From assembly GCA_009746045.1 (NCBI GenBank), contig RPFO01000130.1, positions 581,808-645,807 of the forward strand: DNA of 64,000 nucleotides. Direction: 5' to 3'. Positions 1-12,400 of this stretch are shown here, one piece after another (within the stretch, counting starts at the first letter, position 1; every line of letters begins with the position of its first letter). Origin of the DNA: Mesostigma viride. Its lineage: Eukaryota > Streptophyta > Mesostigmatophyceae > Mesostigmatales > Mesostigmataceae. A program made the position numbers and the translations under genes. The notes beneath the pieces were generated by a model. It did no database searches and was not told the DNA's origin. It worked only from the letters and a program-made list of their open reading frames with translations.

Positions 1-760
1 CTGCTGCTGGAGCTGTGCTGCAACGGCGGAGGTGGTGGAGGTGGTGTGTTGCTTGAGCATGTCCGCCCAGGTCTGGGTGGGAGGAGCATCGCCACTGAGC
101 CGGGCCAGCGGGGGCTGGCTTGGCGGCAACGTCCTTTACCGCCTGGGCGGTGAGGCCTTCGGTGTTTTGCAGGCACTCGATGGCGATGGCGTTGTCCTTG
201 AGGCGCTGGTCGATGTCGCGGAGCGGCTGGGCGGTGATGGCGTCGGAGGTGGGGGTGGTCGGCCGTGGAGGAGGCGAGGAGGGTGGAGGTGGCGGTGGAG
301 ATGGTGGAGAGAAGGGGGAGCTCGGCAGCCAGCGTGCTGCCCATGGCTGCCACATCTGCAGCCAGGGGGGCCACGTGCTGCGCGAGGGCCTCCTGGGTTA
401 TGTAAGGAGTGAGCGGATCATGGAGGCCTTCGGTCAAGGTGGTGGTGAGGGGCTTGGGGGGCCAAAGCTCCTCGAGGGAGCGTCCAAGAAGGGAGAAGAG
501 GGGGACTGAATTGCTGAAGGTGGGGGATGGCGGCGCTGTGGAGGCTTGCTGCCGAACAGTGCATATGAAAAGAAGGCACTGCGGAGGCGGCCCTGGTGGC
601 GGAGCTGCATGCACAGCTCGATAAGTGAGTCCACTCGCGATCCAAAAAACACGTAGGCCAGGCTGCGGTCGTGGTTGAGCTGGTCAAAAAAGCCGGGCTG
701 GCTGGCGTCAAAGTCGAACGCTTCCCAGTTTGGCTTGGCAGGGCGACTGCGCTTGGGCTC
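1..760 (-). pseudogene. Unrecognised protein-coding remnant (minus strand)
   Basis: I do not recognise this protein. Read on the minus strand from about 740 to 1 there is coding-like sequence: first a stretch with SRVDSLIELCMQLRHQGR and FFSYALFGSKPPQRR (about 640-530), then a proline-rich linker, then helical, alanine-rich sequence (PYITQEALAQHVAPLAADV; then DIDQRLKDNAIAIECLQN; then TWADMLKQHTT). The last three blocks lie in different frames, so the copy carries frameshifts or unseen introns. It runs off the left edge of the window. The amphipathic helical character would fit an ORF1-type protein of a retroelement or an ordinary exon of a gene further left; neither is shown. Confidence 0.35.
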
Positions 761-2346
761 AGGCGACGCCTGCGGCCGGGCGAGGCGAGCCCAGGGGGCG
801 GGACAACCACTAGTGCTTGGCTAGTGGCGCCGCTGCCTACTGGGCCGGAGGGCGAAGCTGCATGCAGCCGGAGCTGCAGAATTATAAGTATTTTCAGGGC
901 TGAGCGCAGCCGCCAGGCTGCGTTGCGCGGACTGAGCGTTTGCTCGTCATATATTGCGTAATAGCTTCGGAAAATTATATCAGCGTGTGCGTCTTACAAA
1001 GACGAAGCGATTGTGATATTCACGGCCGAATTTGGTGCCCAAACGTGAAAGTTACGAGCTCCGCCGTCAGCCATGGCTACCTCGTGGCTCGTGGGGCAAC
1101 ACTCTTCGCAACGTGACCCCGGCCCAAGGAAAATGGGGTCACTTTGCAAAAAGTTTGGGCTCGTGGTTGGTGCGAGCTAAGTGGTTGGTGGACTGCTATG
1201 GTGGACTGCCGATGCAGAACAAGAAGAGGTGGCAGACGATTTTCCAGGCTCACACGCCAGCCCCTGTGGGCAAGCCCCCCCCCCCCCAGGAGGAAGGGGC
1301 GCTTTGCTGAGTAGCGTAGTTAGGATTTTCTAGATTAGCTTAGGGTTAGCTTAGTTAGGCTTTGCGGCTCCGCCCGGCCACCTTCATCCGCCCAGCAAGG
1401 AATACGTACGTGCTACATGATCGATCTCCCAACGGAGTCATGTTATAATTTAATTTTAAAATAATTTTTTTAACTCAAACAGCCTGTACCCGGTGACTCT
1501 CCCAACTGTGGAGGCACGGTGAATGAGTGCATGAAAAAATTGGGAAGCCTCTAGTATACTGCAAGTATACTATTATACCTATCGGCAACGACCTGTAATG
1601 TGTGCAGATCAGGCAATCATGCGCACACTAGAACAGTTGTGAACATCAATGAGACAACCAGCGCAGGCCAGAAATGCGAGAGAATCCGGACCATGGTAGC
1701 TCGAGCTAGCCTGCCGTTATCTTCTCCGCGTTTTCAAACTTGTCGTTCAGGATGATGAATATGAATGGAGATGGAAATCGGTGTAGCCTTGTTCATTGAA
1801 AGTATGGCTGGCTTCTGCTCTAGGAGCGATCCTAGATGACCTAGACGGTGGGGCCGGAAACATCCTACTTGATCAGGGCGTGTGTTTCGAGCCTAACTGG
1901 CCGGGAGTGTCTAGTGGTGAGCACCATTGCTGCGCGATCGCTCTCCCACCATTTACGAGGAAATACCCGCAAATGGAGAAAGGCCGAAAAGGTCTAGCTA
2001 GTCAGTCATTATGTTAGCCATTCAGTGTTTCCAGACGTCCAAGAACTGCACAAGGTGCTAATGCAAAATCCGTAGGACATCACTTTCAAATGTTCGGCGT
2101 GAACCAACCGCCCACGTATAAAAGCATCATGTATTCTGTAGCGACGCGACGGTGGGGACAACGAATCCAGTGCCAAGCTCGGAACGGCCGCAAAGGAGAT
2201 CTGGCATCACAGGGTTTAGATGCTCGGAGATACTACGCGATCCAGCGCTGGTCCACGACCTCAGTGCTGATAGAGCTTCGGGCAGCACCGAACAAACGTG
2301 GGTGACATTGCCAAAATCACCGGACTTGACGGAGCATAGTGTCTCG

Positions 2347-2735
2347 GTCATTAATTAATAAGCGTGACTGCGTCACGTGGGTGCCAATACAGAGTAAAGG
2401 AACCTTCAACCCTATATACACAGCGAGAAGGAGGGTCGAGGGCGCCCTGGCTTCTCTCACTGCCGCAAGTGGGCAGGCCACAGAGTGCTCTCTCCACAGC
2501 ATGGTGCATCATGCCGGGGCGCAACACTGTGGGTGCATACAACCAGTGCAATACCATAGGTAGGCTGACACATCTCGGTCATACACTTTTAATTTAATAA
2601 TTAACACGTAACAGCGTTACGTGAGCATAAGTCCTCAGTACAGTCGAGTTGGATTAGAATACATAAACACGTGACTGCGTCACGTGAGCATAAGTCCTCA
2701 GTGGGAGGGGAACATGGGATGGAATGGATGATGCT
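2347..2735 (-). mobile_element. Cluster of 3'-end fragments of non-LTR retrotransposon (minus orientation)
   Basis: Three partial 3' ends lie in minus orientation at about 2347-2385, 2588-2640 and 2664-2735. Each begins with an AT-rich TTAA/TAAT tail and is followed by a short hairpin (CACGTGAC, 3-nt loop, GTCACGTG) and, in the last two, GAGCATAAGTCCTCAGT. The same order is found at the 3' end of the better preserved copy at 23083-24070. The middle copy has CACGTAAC/GTTACGTG, a paired change that keeps the stem. No coding sequence of this element survives here except on the plus strand just downstream. Confidence 0.7.
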
Positions 2736-2754
2736 AGCTATCTACCTGGCTTCA

Positions 2755-3618
2755 TCCCCTTTGGTTTGCACATTAGCGTGACCTCTTCAAGGTCGTCATT
2801 CTGACGATCCTGACCTACAGCGCCGAGACCTGGACACTGACACAGGAGCTGGAGCAACGACTCGACGGCACCGTTGACCACCAAGATGCTGCGCAAGGCC
2901 CTTAACATCCCCTTTGGTTTGCACATTAATAATGAGGATTTGTACGCTGATTTGCCCTATGTTTCCCACATTTTTAGGCACCTGGCCCGCACAGATCAGG
3001 TAGATACATCAGATAGACTAGCGGGCACCAAGCCCGCCCAGCCTGGGCGATATGTCCTCACCTGGCGTGCCCCAGGCCGCGCGCGGCAGGGCCGCCACCC
3101 GTGGACTTTTCGTGATAGACTCGGCATGGACATGTGCTACCCTAGACGTGACGGGCTCACACCCGGGCAGCCTCCTGGTTTGTCTGTATAATATGGAGGC
3201 AGATGCATGGTACGCAAGGATAGATGGCAAGTAGTAATGAAGGAGACCACCCCCAAGTCTGTGGGGGCTCCGCGCGTGACCGCGTATGACATTCATAAGT
3301 AAGTAAGTAAGTAAGTACTTGCGTGTCATGCGCAAAGGCATGCCACGGAGTACTATGCTAATCTCATTAGAAAAATAATTACACAAAAGTTTAAACAAAT
3401 ATCGTCTGCATCATCCCCCAACCGTTAAGCACTAGTTGGGGATGTAATCCTCATCCGAGCTGTCCTCTACATTCATAGCGATTCGGGCCGCGGTGCCCAC
3501 ACCCCTGTAACTAGGACCTAGATAGCTTACACCATCCATTCCATCCCATGTTCCCCTCCCACTGAGGACTTATGCTCACGTGACGCAGTCACGTGTCTAT
3601 TCATTAATTAATTAATTA
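2755..3618 (+). mobile_element. 5'-truncated non-LTR retrotransposon, plus orientation, interrupted
   Basis: The plus strand from 2775 matches the reverse complement of the copy at 23083-24070: the post-reverse-transcriptase region (DLFKVVILTILTYSAETWTL, then KMLRKALNIPFGLH, LPYVSHI), followed by the 3' UTR hairpin near 3575-3595 and a TTAA tail to 3618. The reading frame is broken by small indels. A 22-bp stretch (CATCCCCTTTGGTTTGCACA and two more bases) occurs at 2754 and again at 2908, so the 5' junction is rearranged. The copy abuts an oppositely oriented 3' end at 2664-2735, which may be a 5' inversion made during integration. It is interrupted at 3298-3468 by another insertion. Confidence 0.75.
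3298..3468 (-). mobile_element. Short retroposon insertion with 9-bp target duplication and (TTAC)n tail
   Basis: The host retrotransposon sequence is interrupted between two copies of ACATTCATA (3289-3297 and 3469-3477). The uninterrupted sequence is present at 3700-3725, which shows the empty site. The inserted 171 bp begins on the plus strand with AGTA repeats, so in minus orientation it ends with a TTAC/TACT tail, as expected of a truncated non-LTR element or SINE. Its tail-proximal part (AGTACTTGCGTGTCATGCGC) recurs with one change at 63148-63180, so this is a dispersed family. Confidence 0.7.
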
Positions 3619-3873
3619 ATGGAGGCAGATGGTGCGCAAGGATAGATGGCAAGTAGTGATGAAGGAGACCACCCCCAAGTCTGTGGGGGCTCCGCGTGTG
3701 ACCGCGTATGGCATTCATAGCGATTCGGGCCGCGGTGCCCACACCCCTGTAACTAGGACCTAGATAGCTTACACCAATGATCCATTCCATCCCATGTTCC
3801 CCTCCCACTGAGGACTTATGCTCACGTGACGCCGTCAAGTGTCTATTAATTAATTAATTAATTAATTAATCTC
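3619..3873 (+). mobile_element. Severely 5'-truncated non-LTR retrotransposon copy
   Basis: This copy starts at GGAGGCAGATGG, directly after the TTAA tail of the preceding copy, and carries only the last codons and the 3' UTR of the same family (ACCACCCCCAAGTCTGTGGG, then TAGGACCTAGATAGCTTACA, then the hairpin region), ending in TAAT repeats at 3845-3873. It appears to have integrated into or next to the A+T tail of the older copy. The 3' hairpin is mutated here (GACGCCGTCAAGTG), so one arm no longer pairs fully. Confidence 0.75.
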
Positions 3874-3899
3874 GGTCATAGTCTTTGACAAACAAACGA

Positions 3900-4640
3900 T
3901 TCAAGAGTTCAACAAGAGTCTTAATGAAATTAACATGTTAAGAACAAAGACGGGAAAAACGATGCAACTAGCTAAGAAGAACACCACATTTCGCCGTGTG
4001 GTCCGAAAGGTGACTGTGAATATTGGGGTAGTGAATAAAAGGAATGTGCCGGTATTTAGGATCCTTGCGCTTATCATAGATAGCCCCACGCCAGCCCTTC
4101 TTGTTATGTGTAATGCTAAGATCGAGGTGATTGCAACTAGTATCCTCCAACGTGAGCTTTAATGTGAGGGACGCTTGCGGGTAGATGCCAGGCAGACCAG
4201 CTGTGATACTGTACAAATGGGTTGCAAAATCAGGGTTGTCGAAAGCAGTGACATCATCAATGTATCGACATGTGTGGATAAAACGCCTGATGAGAAAATC
4301 GTCATTTGAGGCAATGAGATTCTCCATGAATGCAAGTTGTGAACATTGCCATTGTTCCATGGATCAACAGCCCAGGTCGATAAGCAGTGACCATGGAAGT
4401 TTGGATCTCAAAGAAGTGGCTATGTTTTGTGGAGCTCCTCCCTCCAGTAGGCACAGTTTGTTGTGACGTTTGTCATCAGATGTGCAGATCTTGGAAAGGC
4501 CTGTCCAGCATATATTGACGAAATTTGAAAGGCAAGGCCGCGAGGGAACATAAGCCACTTGTTGTCAATAACGATAGAAGATGCATCAAATATCTTTTGG
4601 GGGCATAACAGGAGGTGCATGTGGAAATGCCGGTGTTAAC
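3900..4640 (-). pseudogene. Reverse transcriptase remnant with YIDD box
   Basis: On the minus strand, 4360-3968 is an open stretch with FLIRRFIHTCRYIDDV, the metal-binding box of a reverse transcriptase palm domain, followed by TLKLTLEDTSCNHLDLSI and, further on, YDKRKDPKYRHIPFIHYPNI and AKCGVLLS. The order and spacing fit a retroelement of a different lineage from the other non-LTR copies here (box YIDD rather than YADD; Penelope-like or a related type is possible but not established). Sequence on both sides (4364-4640 and 3900-3967) appears related but lies in other frames, so the copy is broken and probably dead. Confidence 0.6.
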
Positions 4641-5829
4641 TTTAATACAAGAATTGCTTTCGAAGCAGCAAGACATAAACAACCTCATGCTGTCAACCAA
4701 TGCCCAGAACTCATTAAACACTACTGCAAAACGTGATTCATCCATGATGCTATGCATGGAAATGGATATGCCAACCAATCACGTACAATTAGGGTGCATC
4801 ATAATCAGGGAGGATTTTACCAAGTTGCAAAGCGACCCAAAAACCCAGGGGTCCTCTCGCGAAGCATTGCGGTCTATGTTGGCTTGGCGCCAGAAGCATG
4901 CCGGCGACGGTATCCCATGGGAGCCGTCCTCGCGAAGCGTTGTACGTACACGACTAACAACAGGGACATGCACACAGAAAAGGCTACTGCGTTGCAACAA
5001 ACATTTACGCATACCGCGATGTAAGCCATCTCACCTTTACCCAGGCCTCAAACAAGGGGAGAACCAGGAACTGGAAAAACCCTGATTTGTGGCCATTGGA
5101 GATTGTGCAAACAGGCAGACGTTGAAAACATCTGTGAGGCAGAGGTGGGCACCCCCAGGTAAGAAAGCTGTTGTTGTTGACTATGTGTCAGTACCATGCC
5201 ACACAAGCAAGGCTCTGCTAGCCCAGAACTACTGCGCAGATGACACTTGCAGATAATCACAATAGAAGACAGCGCAAGTGAAATGCAAGCTCTGGAGGTG
5301 CCAACTATTTGTAAGGTGCGCCGGCACTGAAAAGGGTACGGTCAAACATTGGTCAGAAAGGTTGCCGAGTGGGCGTGCTCTTACTGGTGTCCACTTAACT
5401 GCAGCAATTGGACCATTTTAAAATGCACTGATGTCGTGCATGGCGCGGAGTCAACTTCTCGCTGCACTTGGAGCCTGTCAACCAATCCACGCCGCTGCCA
5501 CAAAAGCGTCCGGCGGATGCCAGTCTCCGGGGAAATGTGCACCATCGTGCGTAAAGCTCCAACCGCAGGGGACTCCTATGCCCCAAACCATGACTGCCTC
5601 CACAGGTGCTGGCTGAGTATCACTATTCTGAGGACTGGTGACGCAGGCATAGATTTATGTGCCACATAATTGTAATGAACTTTCCCTGTTTGTCTCATTC
5701 ACCCCGCCGTTTCCTCCCTCGTCCACCTCCGTCCCGGCACCTGCTTTTGCTACTCATTTGGTGTGTGGTGTTAGCAGGTGCACATGCATGCCCAGATGCA
5801 TGGGAGCGATACGCGCGTGCGCACCATTG
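4641..5829. other. No gene recognised
   Basis: Short open frames occur on both strands but none has recognisable motifs, consistent composition or plausible splice sites. The left part (to about 5260) may be further remnant of the retroelement at 3900-4640. The right part lies downstream of the phosphodiesterase stop codon and probably includes its 3' UTR. Confidence 0.4.
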
Positions 5830-8800
5830 TCATGTGCATACGTGCAAGTGCATGCGTTCTTGTCTGCGTGTGGCGACCCTAAGGCCTGTGCTTGCGCATC
5901 CAACTATTTGCCTTGTTTCTTGCCCAAGGCAACAAAGAGGTTGCGAAAGCCAGCGGTACGGCAGCGTGTCTGGCATTGTCTGAAGGTACGCTTCGACTGG
6001 AAGCGGCAATAAATGGGAAAAGGTAGAGGACCAGTTGAATGTACTGGTGGGAAGAGGACCAGTTGAATGTACTGGTGGGAAGAGGACCAGTTGAATGTAC
6101 TGGTGGGAAGAGGACCAGTTGAATGTACTGGTGGGAAGAGGACCAGTTGAATGTACTGGTGGGAAGAGGACCAAGTGAATGTACTGGTGGGAAGAGGACC
6201 AGGTCAATGTACTGGTGGGAAGAGGACCAGGTCAATGTACTGGTGGGACGAGCGGTGGATGGGGCCGACTGGGTCAGCCGGGGCGGGGAGGGTTGGCACT
6301 AGGGCATGCTGATCATGGTAGACCAAGGCTGGATGGAAATGCCAGGGCAGAGGTAAGTCCTGTCACGAGACAGCATTATCCTTTCATGCCAATGGATGCA
6401 TGTCAACAGGCGCTGACAAAATCTCACCGAGCTGCAGTTGGTAGACGGTAAGGTGCCAGGTAGGCCGCCAGAAGCACCACGCCAGCACATGCAATGTGAG
6501 GCATCCATTAGCGCCACCCATAAAGGGAACGTGGAGACATCCGGCACATCAATTTGAGGCATGCACGACACATGCTCGAGGCATGACAGTTAGAGTCGAC
6601 AGTGATAAGGGACACAGCGTTTTCTCGTGTTGCTACTGAACACACTTGAGGCAGCAGAGAAGACACATCAGGAAGACAATAAAAGGGAAGAATAGAAACC
6701 AAGTCAAGCAGCTCTAGCTCGATGTCAGTACGATGGCGATGACGACTCTGGCGATGATCTAGAGCTGGATTAAAGTTTGGGGCATGGATTAAAGTTTGGG
6801 GCATGGATTAAAGTTTGGGGCATGGATTAAAGTTTGGGGCATGGATGACTGGCGTTGGAATTGCACCTTGACAGTAACTGGCATTATTATGCAGGAGGTC
6901 CAGGCTGCAATGAGGGGGCCAACCCTTAGCCAATACGAGCCAGAAGCCCAGTTGCGAATGTAGAAAGTTGAAAAAGAAGCAGGAAACGGGTGCGCAGCAC
7001 CGCCTAGAAAGTTGAAAAAGAAGCAGGGAACGGGTGCGCAGTACCGCCCTACGATTACTTACTCTGGCTCCACAATCAAGCTCACCCAATCTTACGGCCA
7101 AGAGGATTCACAATCTTTCCTACTGCTTGATACGACTACGTAACCCACAAGATGCACACCTGTTGGACTAGAGAACTACATGGAAGCAGCACAGCCAGGG
7201 ATACGACGTCGTCTCTACGAGATGCGTCCTCTTCTCTGTCCCGATGCACACCTGTTGGACTAGAGAACTACATGGAAGCAGCACAGCCAGGGATACGACG
7301 TCGTCTCTACGAGATGCGTCCTCTTCTCTGTCTCGATGCATACCTGTTGGACTAGAGAACTACATGGAAGCAGCACAGCCAGGGATACGACGTCGTCTCT
7401 ACGAGATGCGTCCTCTTCTCTGTCTCGATGCATACCTGTTGGACTAGAGAACTACATGGAAGCAGCACAGCCAGGGATACGACGTCGTCTCTACGAGATG
7501 CGTCCTCTTCTCTGTCTCGATGCATACCTGTTGGACTAGAGAACTACATGGAAGCAGCACAGCCAGGGATACGGCGTCGTCTCTACGAGATGCGTCCTCT
7601 TCTCTGTCTCGATGCATACCTGTTGGACTAGAGAACTACATGGAAGCAGCACAGCCAGGGATACGACGTCGTCTCTACGAGATGCGTCCTCTTCTCTGTC
7701 TCGATGCATACCTGTTGGACTAGAGAACTACATGGAAGCAGCACAGCCAGGGATACGATGTCGTCTCTACGAGATGCGTCCTCTTCTCTGTCTCGATGCA
7801 TACCTGTTGGACTAGAGAACTAGATGGAAGCAGCACAGCCAGGGATACGATGTCGTCTCTACGAGATGCGTCCTCTTCTCTGTCTCGATGCATACCTGTT
7901 GGACTAGAGAACTACATGGAAGCAGCACAGCCAGGGATACGATGTCGTCTCTACGAGATGCGTCCTCTTCTCTGTCTCGATGCATACCTGTTGGACTAGA
8001 GAACTACATGGAAGCAGCACAGCCAGGGATACGATGTCGTCTCTACGAGATGCGTCCTCTTCTCTGTCTCGATGCATACCTGTTGGACTAGAGAACTACA
8101 TGGAAGCAGCACAGCCAGGATACGACGTCGTCTCTACGAGATGCGTCCTCTTCTCTGTCTCGATGCATACCTGTTGGACTAGAGAACTACATGGAAGCAG
8201 CACAGCCAGGGATACGATGTCGTCTCTACGAGATGCGTCCTCTTCTCTGTCTCGATGCACACCTGTTGGACTAGAGAACTAGATGGAAGCAGCACAGCCA
8301 GGGATACGATGTCGTCTCTACGAGATGCGTCCTCTTCTCTGTCTCGATGCATACCTGTTGGACTAGAGAACTACGTGGAAGCAGCACAGCCAGGGATACG
8401 ACGTCGTCTCTACGAGATGCGTCCTCTTCTCTGTCTCGATGCACACCTGTTGGACTAGAGAACTACATGGAAGCAGCACAGCCAGGGATACGACGTCGTC
8501 TCTACGAGATGCGTCCTCTTCTCTGTCTCGATGCATACCTGTTGGACTAGAGAACTACATGGAAGCAGCACAGCCAGGGATACGACGTCGTCTCTACGAG
8601 ATGCGTCCTCTTCTCTGTCTCGATGCACACCTGTTGGACTAGAGAACTACATGGAAGCAGCACAGCCAGGGATACGACGTCGTCTCTACGAGATGCGTCC
8701 TCTTCTCTGTCTCGATGCACACCTGTTGGACTAGAGAACTACGTGGAAGCAGCACAGCCAGGGATACGACGTCGTCTCTACGAGATGCGTCCTCTTCTCT

Positions 8801-9417
8801 GTCTCGATGCATACCTGTTGGACTAGAGAACTACATGGAAGCAGCACAGCCAGGGATACGACGTCGTCTCTACGAGATGCGTCCTCTTCTCTGTCTCGAT
8901 GCACACCTGTTGGACTAGAGAACTACATGGAAGCAGCACAGCCAGGGATACGACGTCGTCTCTACGAGATGCGTCCTCTTCTCTGTCTCGATGCACACCT
9001 GTTGGACTAGAGAACTACATGGAAGCAGCACAGCCAGGGATACGACGTCGTCTCTACGAGATGCGTCCTCTTCTCTGTCTCGATGCACACCTGTTGGACT
9101 AGAGAACTACATGGAAGCAGCACAGCCAGGGATACGACGTCGTCTCTACGAGATGCGTCCTCTTCTCTGTCTCGATGCATACCTGTTGGACTAGAGAACT
9201 ACGTGGAAGCAGCACAGCCAAGGATACGACGTCGTCTCTACGAGATGCGTCCTCTTCTGTGTCTCCTCTTGTTGCACCACACGGAGAAGATGCCGCGGAT
9301 ACCAGCATAGGTGAAGCGGGAATCCAAGCGCGGCTGCCCTGTGAAGTATTATCTGGCATCTTGCAAAGCTTTGAAACGAACAAAGGAATAAACCGAGCGA
9401 CTGATGGGGGAGGGGGG

Positions 9418-9452
<35 letters not shown>

Positions 9453-12400
9453 GAGGAGGAGGAGGAGGAGGAGGAGGAGGAGGAGGAGGAGGAGGAGGAG
9501 GAGGAGGAGGAGGAGGAGGAGGAGGAGGAGGAGGAGGAGGAGGAGGAGGAGGAGGAGGAGGAGGAGGAGGAGGAGGAGGAGGAGGAGGAGGAGGAGGAGA
9601 TCTTGTTGCTGTCAACCACTAAGCGCGCTTGCGTATGACCTGGGCACTTTATTGTCGGCGCATGCAGGGGATGCCAGCATGTCTGAAACAAATAGAGAAC
9701 AGCGCGGGGTGTACCTGTGACTTGGGCACGTTGTTGTCGATCCGGTCCATAAATGGAGAAATCTTTAGACCGGCTTTCCGCTCAGCATCTGGTTCCCAAA
9801 ATGCAGATCGAGGTAGCAAACATGTCACGCCATGAGGTATATTGGGTTAAGCAGGAAGTTGAATGGCAAAGGAGAAAGCAACAGGAAATCTTAGGCAAAG
9901 GAGGGCCTACCTTTCAAAGATGGACAGCCGTGCGAATGGTAAAAGACTGGGATCTGACTGAAGCCCACGGCAAAGGAGAGAGATGCAACCACTGCTGCTG
10001 TTGTTCAAGAAAGGGGCGGCAAGTAGAAATGAAAATTGCTCCCTCACGCCCCCAGTTGCAATATTATTCGATCATCCGGCGGGACCCAATAGCTGTAGCT
10101 CTCGAGAAAACGGTTCTGCCCCATGCAACCTGCATCCTCACCTCCCTGGTTGTAGAACTCTTCGATCACCTGCTGGGACCACAGTTGATGATGAGGTAAT
10201 GGCTTGGCCGCATGGCTGTAAGGAACAACCCGTGGAAACACAATGAGGGTGCCGTGCGGGATGCTCAGCGGATCCGACCTTGGGGTGATGAAAAAAATGC
10301 CACAGTCAAGCAAACGGTTGGCAAGTCTTCCTGTACACTCACAGATTTCAAGCATGGGCAACTCATGCCAAGTTACAAGGTGAACAGACCCAGGACGACA
10401 TCTGTTTCGTAAAAGAAAGCAGACATGTCAACACTATACAGTACATTGAAATGCATATATATAATATGCACGCTAAATGTCAAGCACATACATAGATGTG
10501 GACTTCACTGCCTTGACATGACAAACACAAGCAGGCCCCTGGCCCCTGGGCAAATTACGACGAACATGGCAAGCTGGGTATCCCATGGTTGCACCCTGGC
10601 TAGGCATCCTGTCAAAAGTCAGATCATAGCCAATTGCCATTAGTTGTCAAGCATTTTCATCCCATATGGTCGCCAGCACGTTTCGAGCACACGAACCGAC
10701 AACAGATGTTTCATCCCTGCAGAAGGTACACACGGTATCCTGATATCCTGAAGACTTGAAGTTATACTATGTTCCACGCAGACGAAAAACATCCGCCCCG
10801 CCCTCCCCAACATGACAGAAAGAAACTCTGCATCGTAACTTCCTACGAATGGGTGGAAATTATACACTTCGGTGTATACAGGTACCCAACTTCGGCCAGC
10901 AAAGGTGCCATCTGCAGCGCAAATGCATGACACCCATTCCACCTACTGACTTGCTATCGGCCAACATGTCTGTCGCACACACCCGATGTCCGCCACCTTG
11001 AGCGCGACCTGCAGCAGCAAAGTGCGGTCAGACTCCTTGGTCGGGTCCCAGGGCACGTCCTGGGACGCCCTGGTCTTGAACTGGTCAAGGATGCCAAAGT
11101 GGTGCTTTAGGTCGGTCGCGAGCACAACGTCGATCACCAGCCGACGCAGCTCGCAGAAATCTCGCTCACTCAGGCCCTGAAGCAGGGATCAGGCACGAGC
11201 CAGAAACAATCAGCCCTGAAGGGGGAATCGACCGCGACCGTGTGGTGGTGCCGTGATACCGAGATCACGTTGGGTGGATCCTTTCGAGGTGAACAAACGC
11301 GCTAACTCACGCCAGACGGTGCGAGAGGGGGCGGAGGGGTGGCAGAAGGAGATGCCAGGGTTATTCTCTGTGACTGGCTTCTTGCAAATCCTCTTGTTCC
11401 AAGCATGGGGACATATTAACGTGTGTGGGTAATGAGATGGTGTGCAGCATGCCTCAGGAGGAAACAGCAGAGAGGATTGGGAGTGACACACCGGATTGAC
11501 CCATGTGGTTGCAGGGATTGCAGATGTGATGCTTCTAACGACGTGGCACCATGCACAAGGACGCTGTAGTCATTTCCTGGGCAATGTAGTGCACACAGGG
11601 TTGAGCCTGTCTTGAGCGGGCATACCTCCCGCTGCTTGGCAGCGCTCGCTGCATAGCAGCAGCTGCGACACTTTGTTGCGTTGCAGCAGCTGCGACACTG
11701 CAGCAATACTTGAAACAGTTGGCGAGAGACCGGACTACGGTGGAAAAAAAGCACATTTTGGCGAATTAATTAATTTTTGGGGTTTCGAGTAACATATTTT
11801 GGTCCGTGCCGCTCGAATATGGACCATTCCTGGGATGTGACATGCAGATTCTGAGTGCCCTTATCAAGATCTATCGATTGCACAACTAAAACTTTTGTTT
11901 GGACCCCCCAACGAGCTACTTGGTCTGTCTTAGCTTTGGCCCATTTGATGCTTAAGTATCGGCTTACAGCAATTTTCACCTGTCTGGTAGGCCTACTATC
12001 GCTCAACTGAAAACGGACTTTCCGGAATCGAAGGTAAGATCCAGGATCCTCTCGCGGAGATCTGTCGATTGCGCTACTCCAAATAAAATTCGAACTTGAT
12101 TCTTGAGCCCCAGTCTACGATTGTAGTCCGGTCTCGAGGATCGCCAAGTGTTTCACTTGCAGTTGCTACCAAATGCTAGCAGGACACCCACCTCCAGAAA
12201 GTTGCAGTGCTCGTTGCAGTAGAGCAGCTGAAAGGCCTCCGCCAGGTGGAAGTTCTCCAGCGGTGACTCATCGTTGTAGATGGTCGCCAGCTCGTCTCTC
12301 GTGCGGCTCAGGAAGTCGTTGTTCACGCCTGCGCAGGACGATTGTAATTTGCGTGGATCATTGGCCCCGTGCCCATTAGAAAAGTCACAAGCTAAATTCA

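Noticed and set aside
7150-9262. Tandem small proteins (MHTCWTREL) as a gene family
   Set aside because: Each frame overlaps the next by a whole unit, no promoter or splice pattern fits, and the array lies in an intron on the opposite strand.
9191-9720. Poly-Arg, poly-Gly, poly-Ser or poly-Pro proteins
   Set aside because: Frames of the (GGA)n microsatellite.
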